Source of the DNA: an uncultured Clostridia bacterium
GTDB taxonomy: Bacteria > Bacillota > Clostridia > Saccharofermentanales > Saccharofermentanaceae
DNA: 64,000 bases
Direction of reading: 5' to 3'
Assembly (NCBI GenBank): GCA_947165785.1
Contig: CAMVBS010000004.1
Location: forward strand, 1 to 64,000
Part shown: in pieces, positions 17,700 to 25,931 of the stretch
How the letters are laid out: the number at the start of each line of letters is the position of its first letter
Position numbering within the stretch: position 1 is the stretch's first letter
The notes under the pieces: generated by a model
Databases searched by the model: none
The model's input: only the letters and a program-made list of their open reading frames with translations
Told to the model about the DNA's origin: nothing
Position numbers and translations under genes: made by a program

Positions 17700-18194
17700 T
17701 TATTTTGTCAGCTCGATGAAGAATCGGATCTGACCGTAAACAGGTACCAGATAAAGAAAGATCCTCTTACGTGGAAGACCAAGGTCATTAAGTCTTCTTG
17801 CCGTCATGCTGATAAGAGGGAGTAAAGCGATAAGCGACAGTGCGCCGACAACGTAATTGACTCCAGGAATGTAATCAGCCACAGCCGTTCCCACGCAGAT
17901 GATCACAAAGAAGAGAAAACCGAACCAGTACTCTCTCTTGCCTGTCTTGTCGGAAAAATTAACGATGTTGACTATAAAGTTCTTGATGGCTCTTCCGAAT
18001 GAGACTTTGGAATCGTCAGGACTTGTCCTGTTCTCGTTATAAGCGCTGCCTGAAGCCTCTGCGGTTGCAGGGATCTGTGAAAGGACAGGCGCAGGCTCCG
18101 GTGACTTATAGGCGGTAGATGTTCCCGTTCCGCATGAAGGACAGAACTTAACGTCATCTCCCATCGTCTCTCCGCATTTTGAACATGTGATCAT
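17700..18194 (-). CDS. Zinc-ribbon DUF805 membrane protein
   Basis: A 164-residue protein. Residues 1-22 form a zinc ribbon (CSKCGETMGDDVKFCPSCG), a linker of about 40 residues follows, then a DUF805 domain: FGRAIKNFIVNIVNFSDKTGKREYW, two to three membrane helices, and the conserved MTARRLNDLG loop. DUF805 proteins are small inner-membrane proteins of unknown function. ATG 18194 is preceded by GGAGG on the minus strand. It is divergent from the first tail-motif protein and probably co-transcribed with the S37 peptidase. Confidence 0.82.
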   Translation of the reverse strand: MITCSKCGETMGDDVKFCPSCGTGTSTAYKSPEPAPVLSQIPATAEASGSAYNENRTSPDDSKVSFGRAIKNFIVNIVNFSDKTGKREYWFGFLFFVIICVGTAVADYIPGVNYVVGALSLIALLPLISMTARRLNDLGLPRKRIFLYLVPVYGQIRFFIELTK

Positions 18195-18260
18195 GTAAGG
18201 ACCTCCTTGTAACTATCCTTGGATAAGAGCATTTTACTATATTTTAAAATTAATATTTAA

Positions 18261-18282
18261 CTTTTTCGAAAAAATGTATAAT
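18261..18282 (+). promoter_or_regulatory. -10 box of the first tail-motif gene with CTTTTTCGAAA element
   Basis: TATAAT (18277-18282) directly follows a variant of the recurrent element (18261-18271). No good -35 is visible. The region also serves the divergent DUF805 gene. Confidence 0.5.
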
Positions 18283-18314
18283 ACGAAGTGAAGGCAAAAA
18301 ACAGAGGTGTGACT

Positions 18315-19535
18315 ATGAGGGGCAGAAGAGTATTTTCGGCAATGGTCATAGTGTTGACGATTGTCTTATGTATGTTCAGCGGGGTCCATGCTGACGGAAG
18401 ATCAGTAATCGACCAGGGTTCAGGTTTCAAAGACGGTATGTATACGTTCAAGTTCTCTTTGAGCGGTTGTGCCGAGTGCACGAGCGTTACGGTAACCGTG
18501 TCTTTGGACGCAGTAGCCTTAAATCCTTCGCAGGGTCCGAAGGGTTCCGTAATGTATCATGATTACAGTGGGAAGAATTGCGATTCCGTTTATTCTTCCG
18601 ACGGTCAGAACCTGACCGTTAAGATCACGTCCGCCAAGAATCCGAGCACGATGAAAGGTGATGCCATCGTCGAGATAAAGGCCGGAGGTAACCATGAAGA
18701 GGGATTTTCCATCTCGCTTACATCCAGCAGCCCTGAGGCAACACCTACGCCTACACCGCTTCCGACCCCTACTTCTACTCCGACGCCGATTCCTACGCCG
18801 ACACCTACTCCGGCACCTACAGCTACGCCGACTCCGACCCCTACTCCTACTCCTGCAGCGACCTCTGCACCGACATCGACACCTGTTCCGACTCCTGTTC
18901 CGGAAGTGATAACCGATACGACAGAGACAACGGAAGTAACGGAGGAGACAGAGCCTTCCGAGACGACCGGGGAGACGACGGCGACACCTACTCCAACGCC
19001 TACGCCTACACCGACTGAGGAAGTAACTCCTACTCCTACGAAGAAACCATCTCCGACGCCGACGACCAAACCGCTGGATGACGGTGAGCGCGACAGGAGC
19101 AACGATGATCCTGAGGAAGAAGTTCAGGAGGGCGAGATACCTACCAAGCCGCCGACGAAGCTCGGTTCCATAATAAAGCGTGACAGCAATGACAAGGTAA
19201 GCATCGGATCAGTGATCTGGGGCATAACGAAGTTCGTTCTTATCCTTGCAGTGGTACTTATCGTTGTAAGACTCATAGTCCTTAAAGTAAATGGAACATA
19301 TAACGAAGACCTGTTGAAGGAATTCATCCCGCGTAAGAAAAAGCCTGAAGATACGACTCCGCCGAATGCCGTTAACGGGTATCTCCAGAAGTCCAATACC
19401 GCATCCGTTCGACCGATGTATTCGAATGCTCCGTCATCCGATACGCCGCGTAACAGAGGCGTAAATCACAAGGGCAATTCCGTCGAGAGATCAAATATGG
19501 CTGATGCCAAGGATGAAGGTCCGCGCGATCAATAA
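18315..19535 (+). CDS. Membrane-anchored surface protein with [10 protein letters not shown] tail, paralog 1
   Basis: A 406-residue type I-like membrane protein. Signal peptide 1-27 (cleavage near VHA-DG); beta-rich ectodomain about 28-135; Pro/Thr linker with many TPTP units, Glu/Thr-rich in the middle, to about 275; TM helix about 303-325; juxtamembrane segment [19 protein letters not shown]; cytoplasmic tail containing [21 protein letters not shown]. The ectodomain resembles the N-terminal domain of the GH5 enzyme in length and in the pattern FSLSGC...VTVTV, suggesting carbohydrate binding (inference). ATG 18315 follows GAGGTG; an earlier GTG at 18288 overlaps the promoter. Two paralogs follow in tandem. 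I do not recognise the family by name. Confidence 0.78.
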   Translation: MRGRRVFSAMVIVLTIVLCMFSGVHADGRSVIDQGSGFKDGMYTFKFSLSGCAECTSVTVTVSLDAVALNPSQGPKGSVMYHDYSGKNCDSVYSSDGQNLTVKITSAKNPSTMKGDAIVEIKAGGNHEEGFSISLTSSSPEATPTPTPLPTPTSTPTPIPTPTPTPAPTATPTPTPTPTPAATSAPTSTPVPTPVPEVITDTTETTEVTEETEPSETTGETTATPTPTPTPTPTEEVTPTPTKKPSPTPTTKPLDDGERDRSNDDPEEEVQEGEIPTKPPTKLGSIIKRDSNDKVSIGSVIWGITKFVLILAVVLIVVRLIVLKVNGTYNEDLLKEFIPRKKKPEDTTPPNAVNGYLQKSNTASVRPMYSNAPSSDTPRNRGVNHKGNSVERSNMADAKDEGPRDQ

Positions 19536-19602
19536 CCAATAAAATGCACAAAAGAAAGTAATAAAAACGTTTTCTATCTGATACCTATGAAACGCCCTGA
19601 GA

Positions 19603-19611
19603 TGCTATAAT
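19603..19611 (+). promoter_or_regulatory. Extended -10 promoter of paralog 2
   Basis: TGcTATAAT with no clear -35. The start codon is 34 bases downstream. Confidence 0.55.
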
Positions 19612-19644
19612 CCTTTGCAGTTATGTGTTTTGGGAGGAGAAAAC

Positions 19645-20841
19645 TTGAGTAGGGTTAAGAATAACAACGCGATGATCGCGCTGGCTTTGAGCCTTGTGAT
19701 CATCTTCTTAAGTGTGATCTTTATAAGTAATGACGTCAGAGCCGACAACCGTTCAGCTACTGCTACCATAACCTGGTCAGAAGGCGACAGTGCCGGAATG
19801 AGTATCAAGATCTCAGGCTACAGTGATTATGATGTGGTGACAGTTACCATCACATTTGACCGTAACGATCTGTACTACAGTGATGTTCAGTCCATGGCGA
19901 TGTCCGCATCGGGTGACGGTTCGGATACCTTCACATTCACGATAAGCGGATACAGTAACAATCCTAACGGTGAATATTATGTTTCCATCTCCGGAATGAA
20001 TATCGGAGATCTCGGCATCGAGTCCGTAAGTTCTTTGTATACCAACAATGCACCATCTCCAACGCCTACTCCGGTTCCTACTGCGGCGCCGACTTCCACT
20101 CCGACACCTAAGCCGACGGCAACTACTGCTCCGACGGCTCCTGTAGTATCAGCAACGGCAACACCGACACCTGCTCCGACAACAGAACCTTCCGTATCGG
20201 AAACTGAAGACGAAGAAGATGATGAAGAGGAGAATGAAGAGGAGGCTACTCCTACACCGACTCCTACTCCGACAGCGACACCGACTCCGTCAGGATCGCC
20301 TACACCTTCGCCGTCGGTAACACCTACTCCGACAATTACGAATAAACCTTCCCCGACACCTACGAGAGCGCCATTCGGCGACGGAGAGAAAGTCAGGGAG
20401 AACACTGATGAGACTGATCCTTCAGATGAAGGTTCGATCCCTACTAAGGCTGCTACCGATCTTAGTGCCATAACAAGATACGAGCACAAGAAGGAAGGCC
20501 CGAGCGTAGGTTCCATCGTACTCGGTGTCGTTAAGTTCGTTCTCATACTTGCAGCCGTAGCTGCGATCGCGAGGATAATCGTCCTCAAGGCAGGCGGAAC
20601 CTATAACGAGGATCTTCTCAAGGAGTTCTTCCCTCACAAGAAGGAAGACGAGACCGTTAAGGAAGCCCATGCAGTTAACGGATATCTCCAGAAGTCCAAT
20701 ACGGCCTCTGTAAGACCTATGTATTCCAACGCTCCTACATCTGATACGCCTCGTAACAGGGGAGTTAACCACAAGAATGACAATGGTGTCGACAAGTCAG
20801 ATATGGCCGATGCCGCAAACGATCAGAAGACTTCTGACTAA
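19645..20841 (+). CDS. Membrane-anchored surface protein with [10 protein letters not shown] tail, paralog 2
   Basis: A 398-residue paralog of the preceding protein. Signal peptide about 1-33 (ending VRA-DN), beta-rich ectodomain about 34-135, Pro/Thr linker with an acidic stretch of about 15 residues, TM helix about 290-312, juxtamembrane [19 protein letters not shown], then [21 protein letters not shown] and [10 protein letters not shown], nearly identical to paralog 1. The ectodomain is far more diverged than the tail, so the tail is under stronger constraint. TTG 19645 is chosen as start: GGAGGA lies 6 bases upstream and the resulting N-terminus is a short basic signal peptide. Own extended -10 promoter and own terminator, so it is a separate transcription unit. 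Confidence 0.78.
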   Translation: MSRVKNNNAMIALALSLVIIFLSVIFISNDVRADNRSATATITWSEGDSAGMSIKISGYSDYDVVTVTITFDRNDLYYSDVQSMAMSASGDGSDTFTFTISGYSNNPNGEYYVSISGMNIGDLGIESVSSLYTNNAPSPTPTPVPTAAPTSTPTPKPTATTAPTAPVVSATATPTPAPTTEPSVSETEDEEDDEEENEEEATPTPTPTPTATPTPSGSPTPSPSVTPTPTITNKPSPTPTRAPFGDGEKVRENTDETDPSDEGSIPTKAATDLSAITRYEHKKEGPSVGSIVLGVVKFVLILAAVAAIARIIVLKAGGTYNEDLLKEFFPHKKEDETVKEAHAVNGYLQKSNTASVRPMYSNAPTSDTPRNRGVNHKNDNGVDKSDMADAANDQKTSD

Positions 20842-20863
20842 ATGACGAAAAAATCCTAAAAGA

Positions 20864-20900
20864 TGCTTGAGTCCTGTGTTTCGGGACTCGGGCATTTTTT
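20864..20900 (+). terminator. Intrinsic terminator after paralog 2
   Basis: TGCTTGAGTCC (20864-20874) pairs with GGACTCGGGCA (20884-20894) with two T-G wobbles, followed by TTTTTT. Confidence 0.8.
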
Positions 20901-20972
20901 CTTGCCCATAATATCGAAAAGGCTACTCAACGCCTTTTGAAAGACTGATATCAGCGCAAAGCTCCTTTTCCC

Positions 20973-21034
20973 TCTCGAAAAAACCACGCGAAACGGTTTT
21001 TGTGCAAGTTGCATAAGTCAAAGCGTTTTCGAGA
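20973..21034. repeat. Two opposed copies of the CTCGAAAA element
   Basis: TCTCGAAAAAA (20973-20983) and GTTTTCGAGA (21025-21034) face each other in the 278-base gap before paralog 3. Between them is AAACCACGCGAAACGGTTTTTG, which also has partial dyad symmetry. Unknown function; possibly regulatory for paralog 3. Confidence 0.45.
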
Positions 21035-21064
21035 GCGAACTTCTAAAGAAGATGCATAAATCCG

Positions 21065-21073
21065 TGATATAAT
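21065..21073 (+). promoter_or_regulatory. Extended -10 promoter of paralog 3
   Basis: TGaTATAAT, no clear -35; start codon 47 bases downstream. Confidence 0.55.
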
Positions 21074-21119
21074 GTATATGAGTTTGTTAGTCTCACGTGT
21101 AATTTTGGGGGGAATCAAA

Positions 21120-22760
21120 TTGAATAGGATCCATAGAGCCAGAGGGGCATTGGCACTTCTGTTGTCTATGCTACTCATATTAAGCATATTGAGCATCGGC
21201 AGAAATGTATATGCCGATACAACAAGTTCTGCGGGTTTGGACTCCGTCTGGGGCGATGGAGCAACTGTCTATGCAAAAGGCAGCGGATTCGAACCTAATT
21301 CAACTTTCACGGTAACGGTGAATTTCAGTCAGTCCGTCGGATCGATATCGGGTCCCTGGGGCAGTGCTTCGTCTGCTTCAAATAACGGATCGTCAGTAAC
21401 GTTGACGGTCACGGCTGACGGAAACGGCAGCTACAGTGCAGGGTTTGGTATAACTGCACCTGAAGGGGTCGTTTACAAAGATTACTGGCCTGAAGAAACG
21501 ACTTATCTGACTGCTTCATCGGGTGGGACTACCGGAACTGCGGCAAAGCCTGCGGAACCTGCCAAACCTGCTGAGCCTGCAAAGCCTGGTGCAGACAAAC
21601 CGGGAGCCAATAAGCCAAATGACAATAAGCCTGAACCTGCAAAGCCCGGAGCAGAAAAGCCGGGTGCAGGTAAACCGGGACCTGCCGATAACAATAAACC
21701 TGCAGCACCTGCGGCACCCGCTGCACAGGATAACAAACCTGAGCCGGCTGCTGCCGACAACAATAAGCCTGCAGCGCAGGAGCCTGCTCCTAAGGAAACG
21801 GAAGCAGCTGCTCAGCCGACGACGGCTGCGACTTCCGCACCGACCAAGGCACCTGCAAACAACAATACGACGGCTACAACGGCGCCGACTAAGGCTCCTT
21901 CGTCAGGTTCAAGTTCCACGACTACTACAAAGACCAATACTTCCACGGGTAAGAATCCTACACCGACTCCTACTCCGAAGAAGACTGAGATAATCACTTC
22001 ATCAACGGAGATCTCTGATGAGACAGCCGTAACTACCAAGGCTTCAGAGTCTGACAAGACGACTGACGAGAGCAGTGATGCTTCTGAAGAGACTGCAGTA
22101 GCAGCAGTTGCCGGTTCGGTTACGGATGGCGGAGAAGGCGGAAACGGCGGCGGAACGGATGAAACGGTCGCAGGCGAAGCCATGGACGGAGCTGATGAGA
22201 CTGCATCAACCGAAGAAGCATATGTAAGACATTCCATCAAGGGACTGGTAAACGGACCTAAGAGAAATACCGGCGGCGGATGGCTTAAGTTCATACTGAT
22301 CCTTCTGGTTATCGGAATAGGGGCAAGACTTGCAGTGATGAAGAGCAACGGAGTAGATAATTCCGACCTTCTCATCGAATTCTTCCCTATCAAGGCAATA
22401 AAGAAAAAGTTCAGACCTGAACCTCAGGTTTCTGCAGTTGAGACTGTATCTGATACGAAAGTCGTTAACGGATATCTTCAGAAATCGAATACCGCAGCGG
22501 TAAGACCTGTATATTCCAATGCTGCTTCCGCAAGCGCTTCGAGAGTAAGAACGACAACGACTGCGAAGGCGCCGGTCAAGCGCCCAAGCTCCATTCAGAC
22601 GATGACAGCTGCAGATAAGGCGGCAACACCGAGAAAGACAACAACGGCGTCTAAGCCGAGTTCAGGAAATACTGCGTTCAATCAAGCTCAGGCAATGAAG
22701 GAACTTCGTGCCATGAGCGAGAAGGACGGACTTGGTGCAGGAGCACCTCCCAAAAAATAG
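21120..22760 (+). CDS. Membrane-anchored surface protein with [10 protein letters not shown] tail, paralog 3
   Basis: A 546-residue paralog. Signal peptide about 1-34 (ending VYA-DT); beta-rich ectodomain 35-135; a long linker of a different composition (Ala/Pro/Lys/Asn with repeated AKPAEP and NKPAA units, then Thr-rich, then Gly/Ala/Glu-rich) to about 370; TM helix about 388-407; juxtamembrane SNGVDNSDLLIEFFPIKAIKKK; then [21 protein letters not shown] and a longer basic Thr/Ala/Lys tail. TTG 21120 has the G-run GGGGGGA 6 bases upstream and gives a short basic N-terminus. The linker differs from paralogs 1 and 2 although the tail is kept, again pointing to function in the tail. Confidence 0.75.
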   Translation: MNRIHRARGALALLLSMLLILSILSIGRNVYADTTSSAGLDSVWGDGATVYAKGSGFEPNSTFTVTVNFSQSVGSISGPWGSASSASNNGSSVTLTVTADGNGSYSAGFGITAPEGVVYKDYWPEETTYLTASSGGTTGTAAKPAEPAKPAEPAKPGADKPGANKPNDNKPEPAKPGAEKPGAGKPGPADNNKPAAPAAPAAQDNKPEPAAADNNKPAAQEPAPKETEAAAQPTTAATSAPTKAPANNNTTATTAPTKAPSSGSSSTTTTKTNTSTGKNPTPTPTPKKTEIITSSTEISDETAVTTKASESDKTTDESSDASEETAVAAVAGSVTDGGEGGNGGGTDETVAGEAMDGADETASTEEAYVRHSIKGLVNGPKRNTGGGWLKFILILLVIGIGARLAVMKSNGVDNSDLLIEFFPIKAIKKKFRPEPQVSAVETVSDTKVVNGYLQKSNTAAVRPVYSNAASASASRVRTTTTAKAPVKRPSSIQTMTAADKAATPRKTTTASKPSSGNTAFNQAQAMKELRAMSEKDGLGAGAPPKK

Positions 22761-22786
22761 CTGATGATTCCTAGGCTTATGTTTTT

Positions 22787-22822
22787 TATAACCTATGGTC
22801 GCTCTTGCGGCCATAGGTTATA
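22787..22822. repeat. 12-bp inverted repeat overlapping the SDR -10 box
   Basis: TATAACCTATGG (22787-22798) and CCATAGGTTATA (22811-22822) are perfect inverted copies; inner bases TCGC/GCGG extend the stem. It may be a terminator for paralog 3 (no T-run follows) or an operator, because its right arm contains the start of TATAAT (22819-22824). Confidence 0.55.
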
Positions 22823-22824
22823 AT
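22819..22824 (+). promoter_or_regulatory. -10 box of the SDR gene
   Basis: Perfect TATAAT 36 bases before the start codon, overlapping the inverted repeat. No clear -35. Confidence 0.45.
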
Positions 22825-22860
22825 CTTTGGAGAAAAAATAACTGATATACGGAGGTTTCA

Positions 22861-23655
22861 ATGAGGATCGCGATAATTACCGGCGCTTCATCGGGAATAG
22901 GCGAATCATTTTTGAATGTCGTCACCAAGGAGGATTATGACAGGATCTGGATAGTCGCAAGACGTGCCGACAGGCTTGAAGCTCTTGCCGGAAAGTTCGG
23001 AAAAGATAAGGTGATCCCTGTAGTAGCTGACCTCCTCGATAAGGATTCCATCAAGACCATTTCGGATAAGCTCGAGGCTGAAAAGCCTACGGTAGAGCTT
23101 CTTATCAACTGTGCGGGAATGGGTAAGAGAGGAACTGTCGAAGGAAATACTCTCAAAGATCTCGATAACATGGTGGAGCTTAACTGCAATGCTCTCACGA
23201 CCGTTACCAAGATATGCCTTCCGTATATGATCGTTCAGGGAAGGACCTTTAAGACAGGACCGAGGATCCTTAATATCTCGTCATCTGCAGCGTTCCTTCC
23301 ACAGCCGGGATTCTCTGTATATGCGGCTTCGAAGGCATATGTGGAAAGCTTCTCGAGAGCTCTGCAGTTTGAAGTTCGTAAGTATAACATCGGCGTAACG
23401 ACAGTCTGCCCGGGACCTGTTAAGACTGAGTTTCTTAAGAAGGCAACCGACAACAAGGCAGGTGAATTTACGGGTATCAGGGCTTTGTGTGCTGCTGATC
23501 CCGATAAGCTCGCGGCTGCTTCATATAAAGCATGCAAAAAGGGCAGGGGACTATATGTTTACAAGGTCTCGCAGAAGGCCCTGCACGTAGCTTCCAAGCT
23601 CATCCCTACGGCATGGATACTCTGGGTCGAGAAGGTCACAATGAAACAGTTCTAA
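22861..23655 (+). CDS. Short-chain dehydrogenase/reductase
   Basis: A 264-residue classical SDR. ITGASSGIGESF is the cofactor-binding TGxxxGxG motif, NCAGMG the NAG-like motif, ISSSAA holds the catalytic Ser, and YAASKAYVESF the YxxxK active site; PGPVKTEF follows. The pattern ARRADR after beta-2 suggests NADP preference. The oxidised or reduced substrate cannot be told from sequence. GGAGG precedes ATG 22861 at good spacing. It is flanked by hairpins on both sides, so it is a single-gene unit. Confidence 0.88.
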   Translation: MRIAIITGASSGIGESFLNVVTKEDYDRIWIVARRADRLEALAGKFGKDKVIPVVADLLDKDSIKTISDKLEAEKPTVELLINCAGMGKRGTVEGNTLKDLDNMVELNCNALTTVTKICLPYMIVQGRTFKTGPRILNISSSAAFLPQPGFSVYAASKAYVESFSRALQFEVRKYNIGVTTVCPGPVKTEFLKKATDNKAGEFTGIRALCAADPDKLAAASYKACKKGRGLYVYKVSQKALHVASKLIPTAWILWVEKVTMKQF

Positions 23656-23687
23656 GGCTGTGACTTTTGGTGTTATTTGTACAGTAG

Positions 23688-23708
23688 ACGGGCTTTAATG
23701 CCCGTTTT
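23688..23708 (+). terminator. Terminator after the SDR gene
   Basis: ACGGGC (23688-23693), loop TTTAAT, GCCCGT (23700-23705), then TTT. The T-run runs directly into the -10 box of the next gene. Confidence 0.65.
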
Positions 23709-23713
23709 ATAAT
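23708..23713 (+). promoter_or_regulatory. -10 box of the ABC-F gene
   Basis: TATAAT immediately after the terminator stem; start codon 37 bases downstream. -35 not clear. Confidence 0.45.
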
Positions 23714-23749
23714 GTTTCACGGAAATAAAAAGATAAAAGGGGAATCATA

Positions 23750-25360
23750 ATGCTTGACGTCTCAAATGTTTCACTGATGTTCGGAAGCAGAACGCTTTTC
23801 GAAGGTGTAAATATTCAATTTACGAAGGGTAACTGCTACGGTATCATCGGCGCCAACGGTGCAGGTAAATCCACGTTCCTTAAGGTCCTGTCGGGTGAGG
23901 TCGAGCCTCAGAAGGGTTTTGTAAACCTTCCTAAGACAGAGAGAATGGCAGTCCTCGAGCAGGATCACTTCAAGTATGATGATTTCCTGGTAAGAGAAAC
24001 GGTCATCATGGGCCACAAGCGTCTCTATGAGATCATGAAAGAGAAGGAAAGACTCTACGCCAAGCCTGATTTCAACGACGAAGACGGAATCCTTCTGGGT
24101 GAACTCGAGGGCGAATTTGCAGAACTCGACGGATGGTCAGCAGAGAGTAATGCGGAGATCCTTCTTCAGGGTCTGGGTCTCGGTGAAGAATTCTATGAGC
24201 GTCCGATGAAAGACCTCACGGGTGGTCAGAAGGTCAAGGTCCTTCTTGCACAGGCGCTCTTCGGTAATCCTGACGTGCTCCTCCTCGACGAGCCTACGAA
24301 CCACCTTGATCTTAACAGCTGCCGCTGGCTCGAGAACTACCTTATGGACTTCGAGAACTGCGTACTCGTCGTATCCCATGACCGTCACTTCCTCAACAAG
24401 GTCTGCACACACATCGTAGACATCGACTTTAAGCAGGTAACACTCTTCCAGGGCAACTACGATTTCTGGTATGAATATACACAGCTGTCACTTCGTCAGC
24501 TCCGCGATCAGACAAAGAAGATCGAGGCAAGAAGGAAGGAACTCCAGGACTTTATCGCAAGGTTCTCTGCCAACGCTTCCAAGTCTAAGCAGGCTACAAG
24601 CCGTAAGAAGCTTCTCGAAAACATGGAGCTCCCTGAAGTTAAGCAATCATCCAGAAGGTATCCGTTCATCTCATTTACCCAGGATCGTGAGATCGGTAAT
24701 GACGTACTTTTCGTAACGGACCTTTCTGCAAAGAATAACAACAGAAACACTTTGAACCATATAACTTTTTCGATGGAAAGAGATGACAGGATCGCCTTCG
24801 TAGGTAAGGATGAGGTTGCGATCACGCAGATCCTCAATATCCTTGCGGGCGAGGAAGAAGATTACGAAGGTGAGGTAAAGTGGGGTATCACGACTTCCAG
24901 ATCCTACCTTCCTAAGGATAATTCCAAGTTCTTTGACGGATGCGAGTTAAGTCTTGCCGACTGGTTAAGACAGTTCTCCAAGGATCAGACAGAGACATAC
25001 ATAAGAGGCTTTCTCGGAAGGATGCTCTTCTCCGGCGAAGAGGCGGCAAAGAGCGCCAAAGTCCTCTCCGGTGGCGAGAAGGTCCGTCTCATGCTCTCCA
25101 GGATGATGCTTACGAATTCCAATATCATCATCCTTGATGACCCGACTAACCACCTTGACCTCGAGTCCATTACGGCTCTTAACGAGGGCATCAAGAAATT
25201 TCCGGGTCCGATCCTCTTTACTTCTCACGACCGTGAGCTCGTAAACACTGTTGCCAACCGTATCATTGAGATTACGGATAGTGGTATAATCGATAAGAGA
25301 ATGACTTATGACGAATACCTCGAATGGCGAGCAGAGAATGTCGAGGGAAGTCTTAACTGA
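23750..25360 (+). CDS. ABC-F family ATPase with degenerate second P-loop
   Basis: A 536-residue protein with two ABC ATPase domains and no membrane segment, typical of ABC-F ribosome-associated proteins of the YkpA/YbiT group. Domain 1 has Walker A GANGAGKSTF, signature LTGGQKVK and Walker B LLLDEPTNHLDL. The inter-domain region (about 240-300) is helical and charged. Domain 2 has LSGGEKVR and IILDDPTNHLDL, but its Walker A is GKDEVAITQ, lacking the lysine and following Ser/Thr. ABC-F proteins bind the ribosomal E site and relieve stalling; some protect from antibiotics, which I cannot infer here. The SCP2-like gene starts 16 bases later after AAGGAGG. Confidence 0.88.
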   Translation: MLDVSNVSLMFGSRTLFEGVNIQFTKGNCYGIIGANGAGKSTFLKVLSGEVEPQKGFVNLPKTERMAVLEQDHFKYDDFLVRETVIMGHKRLYEIMKEKERLYAKPDFNDEDGILLGELEGEFAELDGWSAESNAEILLQGLGLGEEFYERPMKDLTGGQKVKVLLAQALFGNPDVLLLDEPTNHLDLNSCRWLENYLMDFENCVLVVSHDRHFLNKVCTHIVDIDFKQVTLFQGNYDFWYEYTQLSLRQLRDQTKKIEARRKELQDFIARFSANASKSKQATSRKKLLENMELPEVKQSSRRYPFISFTQDREIGNDVLFVTDLSAKNNNRNTLNHITFSMERDDRIAFVGKDEVAITQILNILAGEEEDYEGEVKWGITTSRSYLPKDNSKFFDGCELSLADWLRQFSKDQTETYIRGFLGRMLFSGEEAAKSAKVLSGGEKVRLMLSRMMLTNSNIIILDDPTNHLDLESITALNEGIKKFPGPILFTSHDRELVNTVANRIIEITDSGIIDKRMTYDEYLEWRAENVEGSLN

Positions 25361-25376
25361 TAAGGAGGACATCCGT

Positions 25377-25769
25377 ATGAATAATGCCAAGGCTACACCG
25401 GTTCCAAAGACAGCAGTAAAGAAGGTCAAGAAGGAAAAGATCGAGGTAATACCTACCTTTGAGAGCATCTTCAATGCCGTAAGGACGAAGGCTTCCAAGG
25501 CAAAGTTCACGTCGGAGTTCATCGCTACTCAGATCACCCTTAAGGGAAGGCTCGAGTGCAGTCCTCTATACGTCAAGATCGAAGACGGTAATGTTGAGAC
25601 CGCTCCATACGAATACAACAACGCAAGTTTCTATATTGATGCAGATACGGATGTTTTCGTTCAGGTATTGAACGGAAAGAAGGATTTCTGTGAGGCACTT
25701 GCCGAGCACTCCATTGAAGTAAACGGTGACCCTGTGAAGGCTATCCTCTTCACGAGAGCGATGCTTTGA
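25377..25769 (+). CDS. SCP2 sterol-carrier-like domain protein
   Basis: A 130-residue cytoplasmic protein. After a Lys-rich N-terminus, the segment from LYVKIEDGNVE through FYIDADTDVFVQVLNGKKDFCEALAEHSIEVNGDP follows the SCP2 pattern of a small lipid-binding alpha/beta fold (core strand, acidic-D-V-x-L then G-x-L-x-V-x-G-D). I infer binding of a lipid or other hydrophobic ligand; no enzyme motif is visible. ATG 25377 has AAGGAGG 8 bases upstream. It probably shares a transcript with the ABC-F gene; no functional link is evident. Confidence 0.6.
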   Translation: MNNAKATPVPKTAVKKVKKEKIEVIPTFESIFNAVRTKASKAKFTSEFIATQITLKGRLECSPLYVKIEDGNVETAPYEYNNASFYIDADTDVFVQVLNGKKDFCEALAEHSIEVNGDPVKAILFTRAML

Positions 25770-25865
25770 ATATCGAAGTATAACGCTCGTTCACTTTAAA
25801 GAGAAAAACATCACTTTTTTTACATAAAAATGCAAAAGATTTATCAAAAATTCAGATATTTCTGA

Positions 25866-25894
25866 TTGCATTACGTTCCGACCCGTTATTTAAT
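25866..25894 (+). promoter_or_regulatory. Promoter of the 3022-residue surface protein
   Basis: TTGCAT (25866-25871), 17-base spacer, TTTAAT (25889-25894). The start codon is about 38 bases downstream. Confidence 0.5.
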
Positions 25895-25931
25895 ATAAAA
25901 AGAGGAAGATGGGTCAGGGGGTTATGTCATC

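Noticed and set aside
18605-19102. Long minus-strand open frame rich in Gly and Val opposite the Pro/Thr linker
   Set aside because: It is the antisense shadow of the TPTP repeats; similar Gly/Val frames occur at 19977-20588 and 33893-34207. No ribosome-binding site and a biased composition explained by the plus strand.
18740-20370. Possible CRISPR or DNA repeats in the linker-coding regions
   Set aside because: The repeats are short degenerate codons for Thr-Pro without spacers or constant direct repeats.
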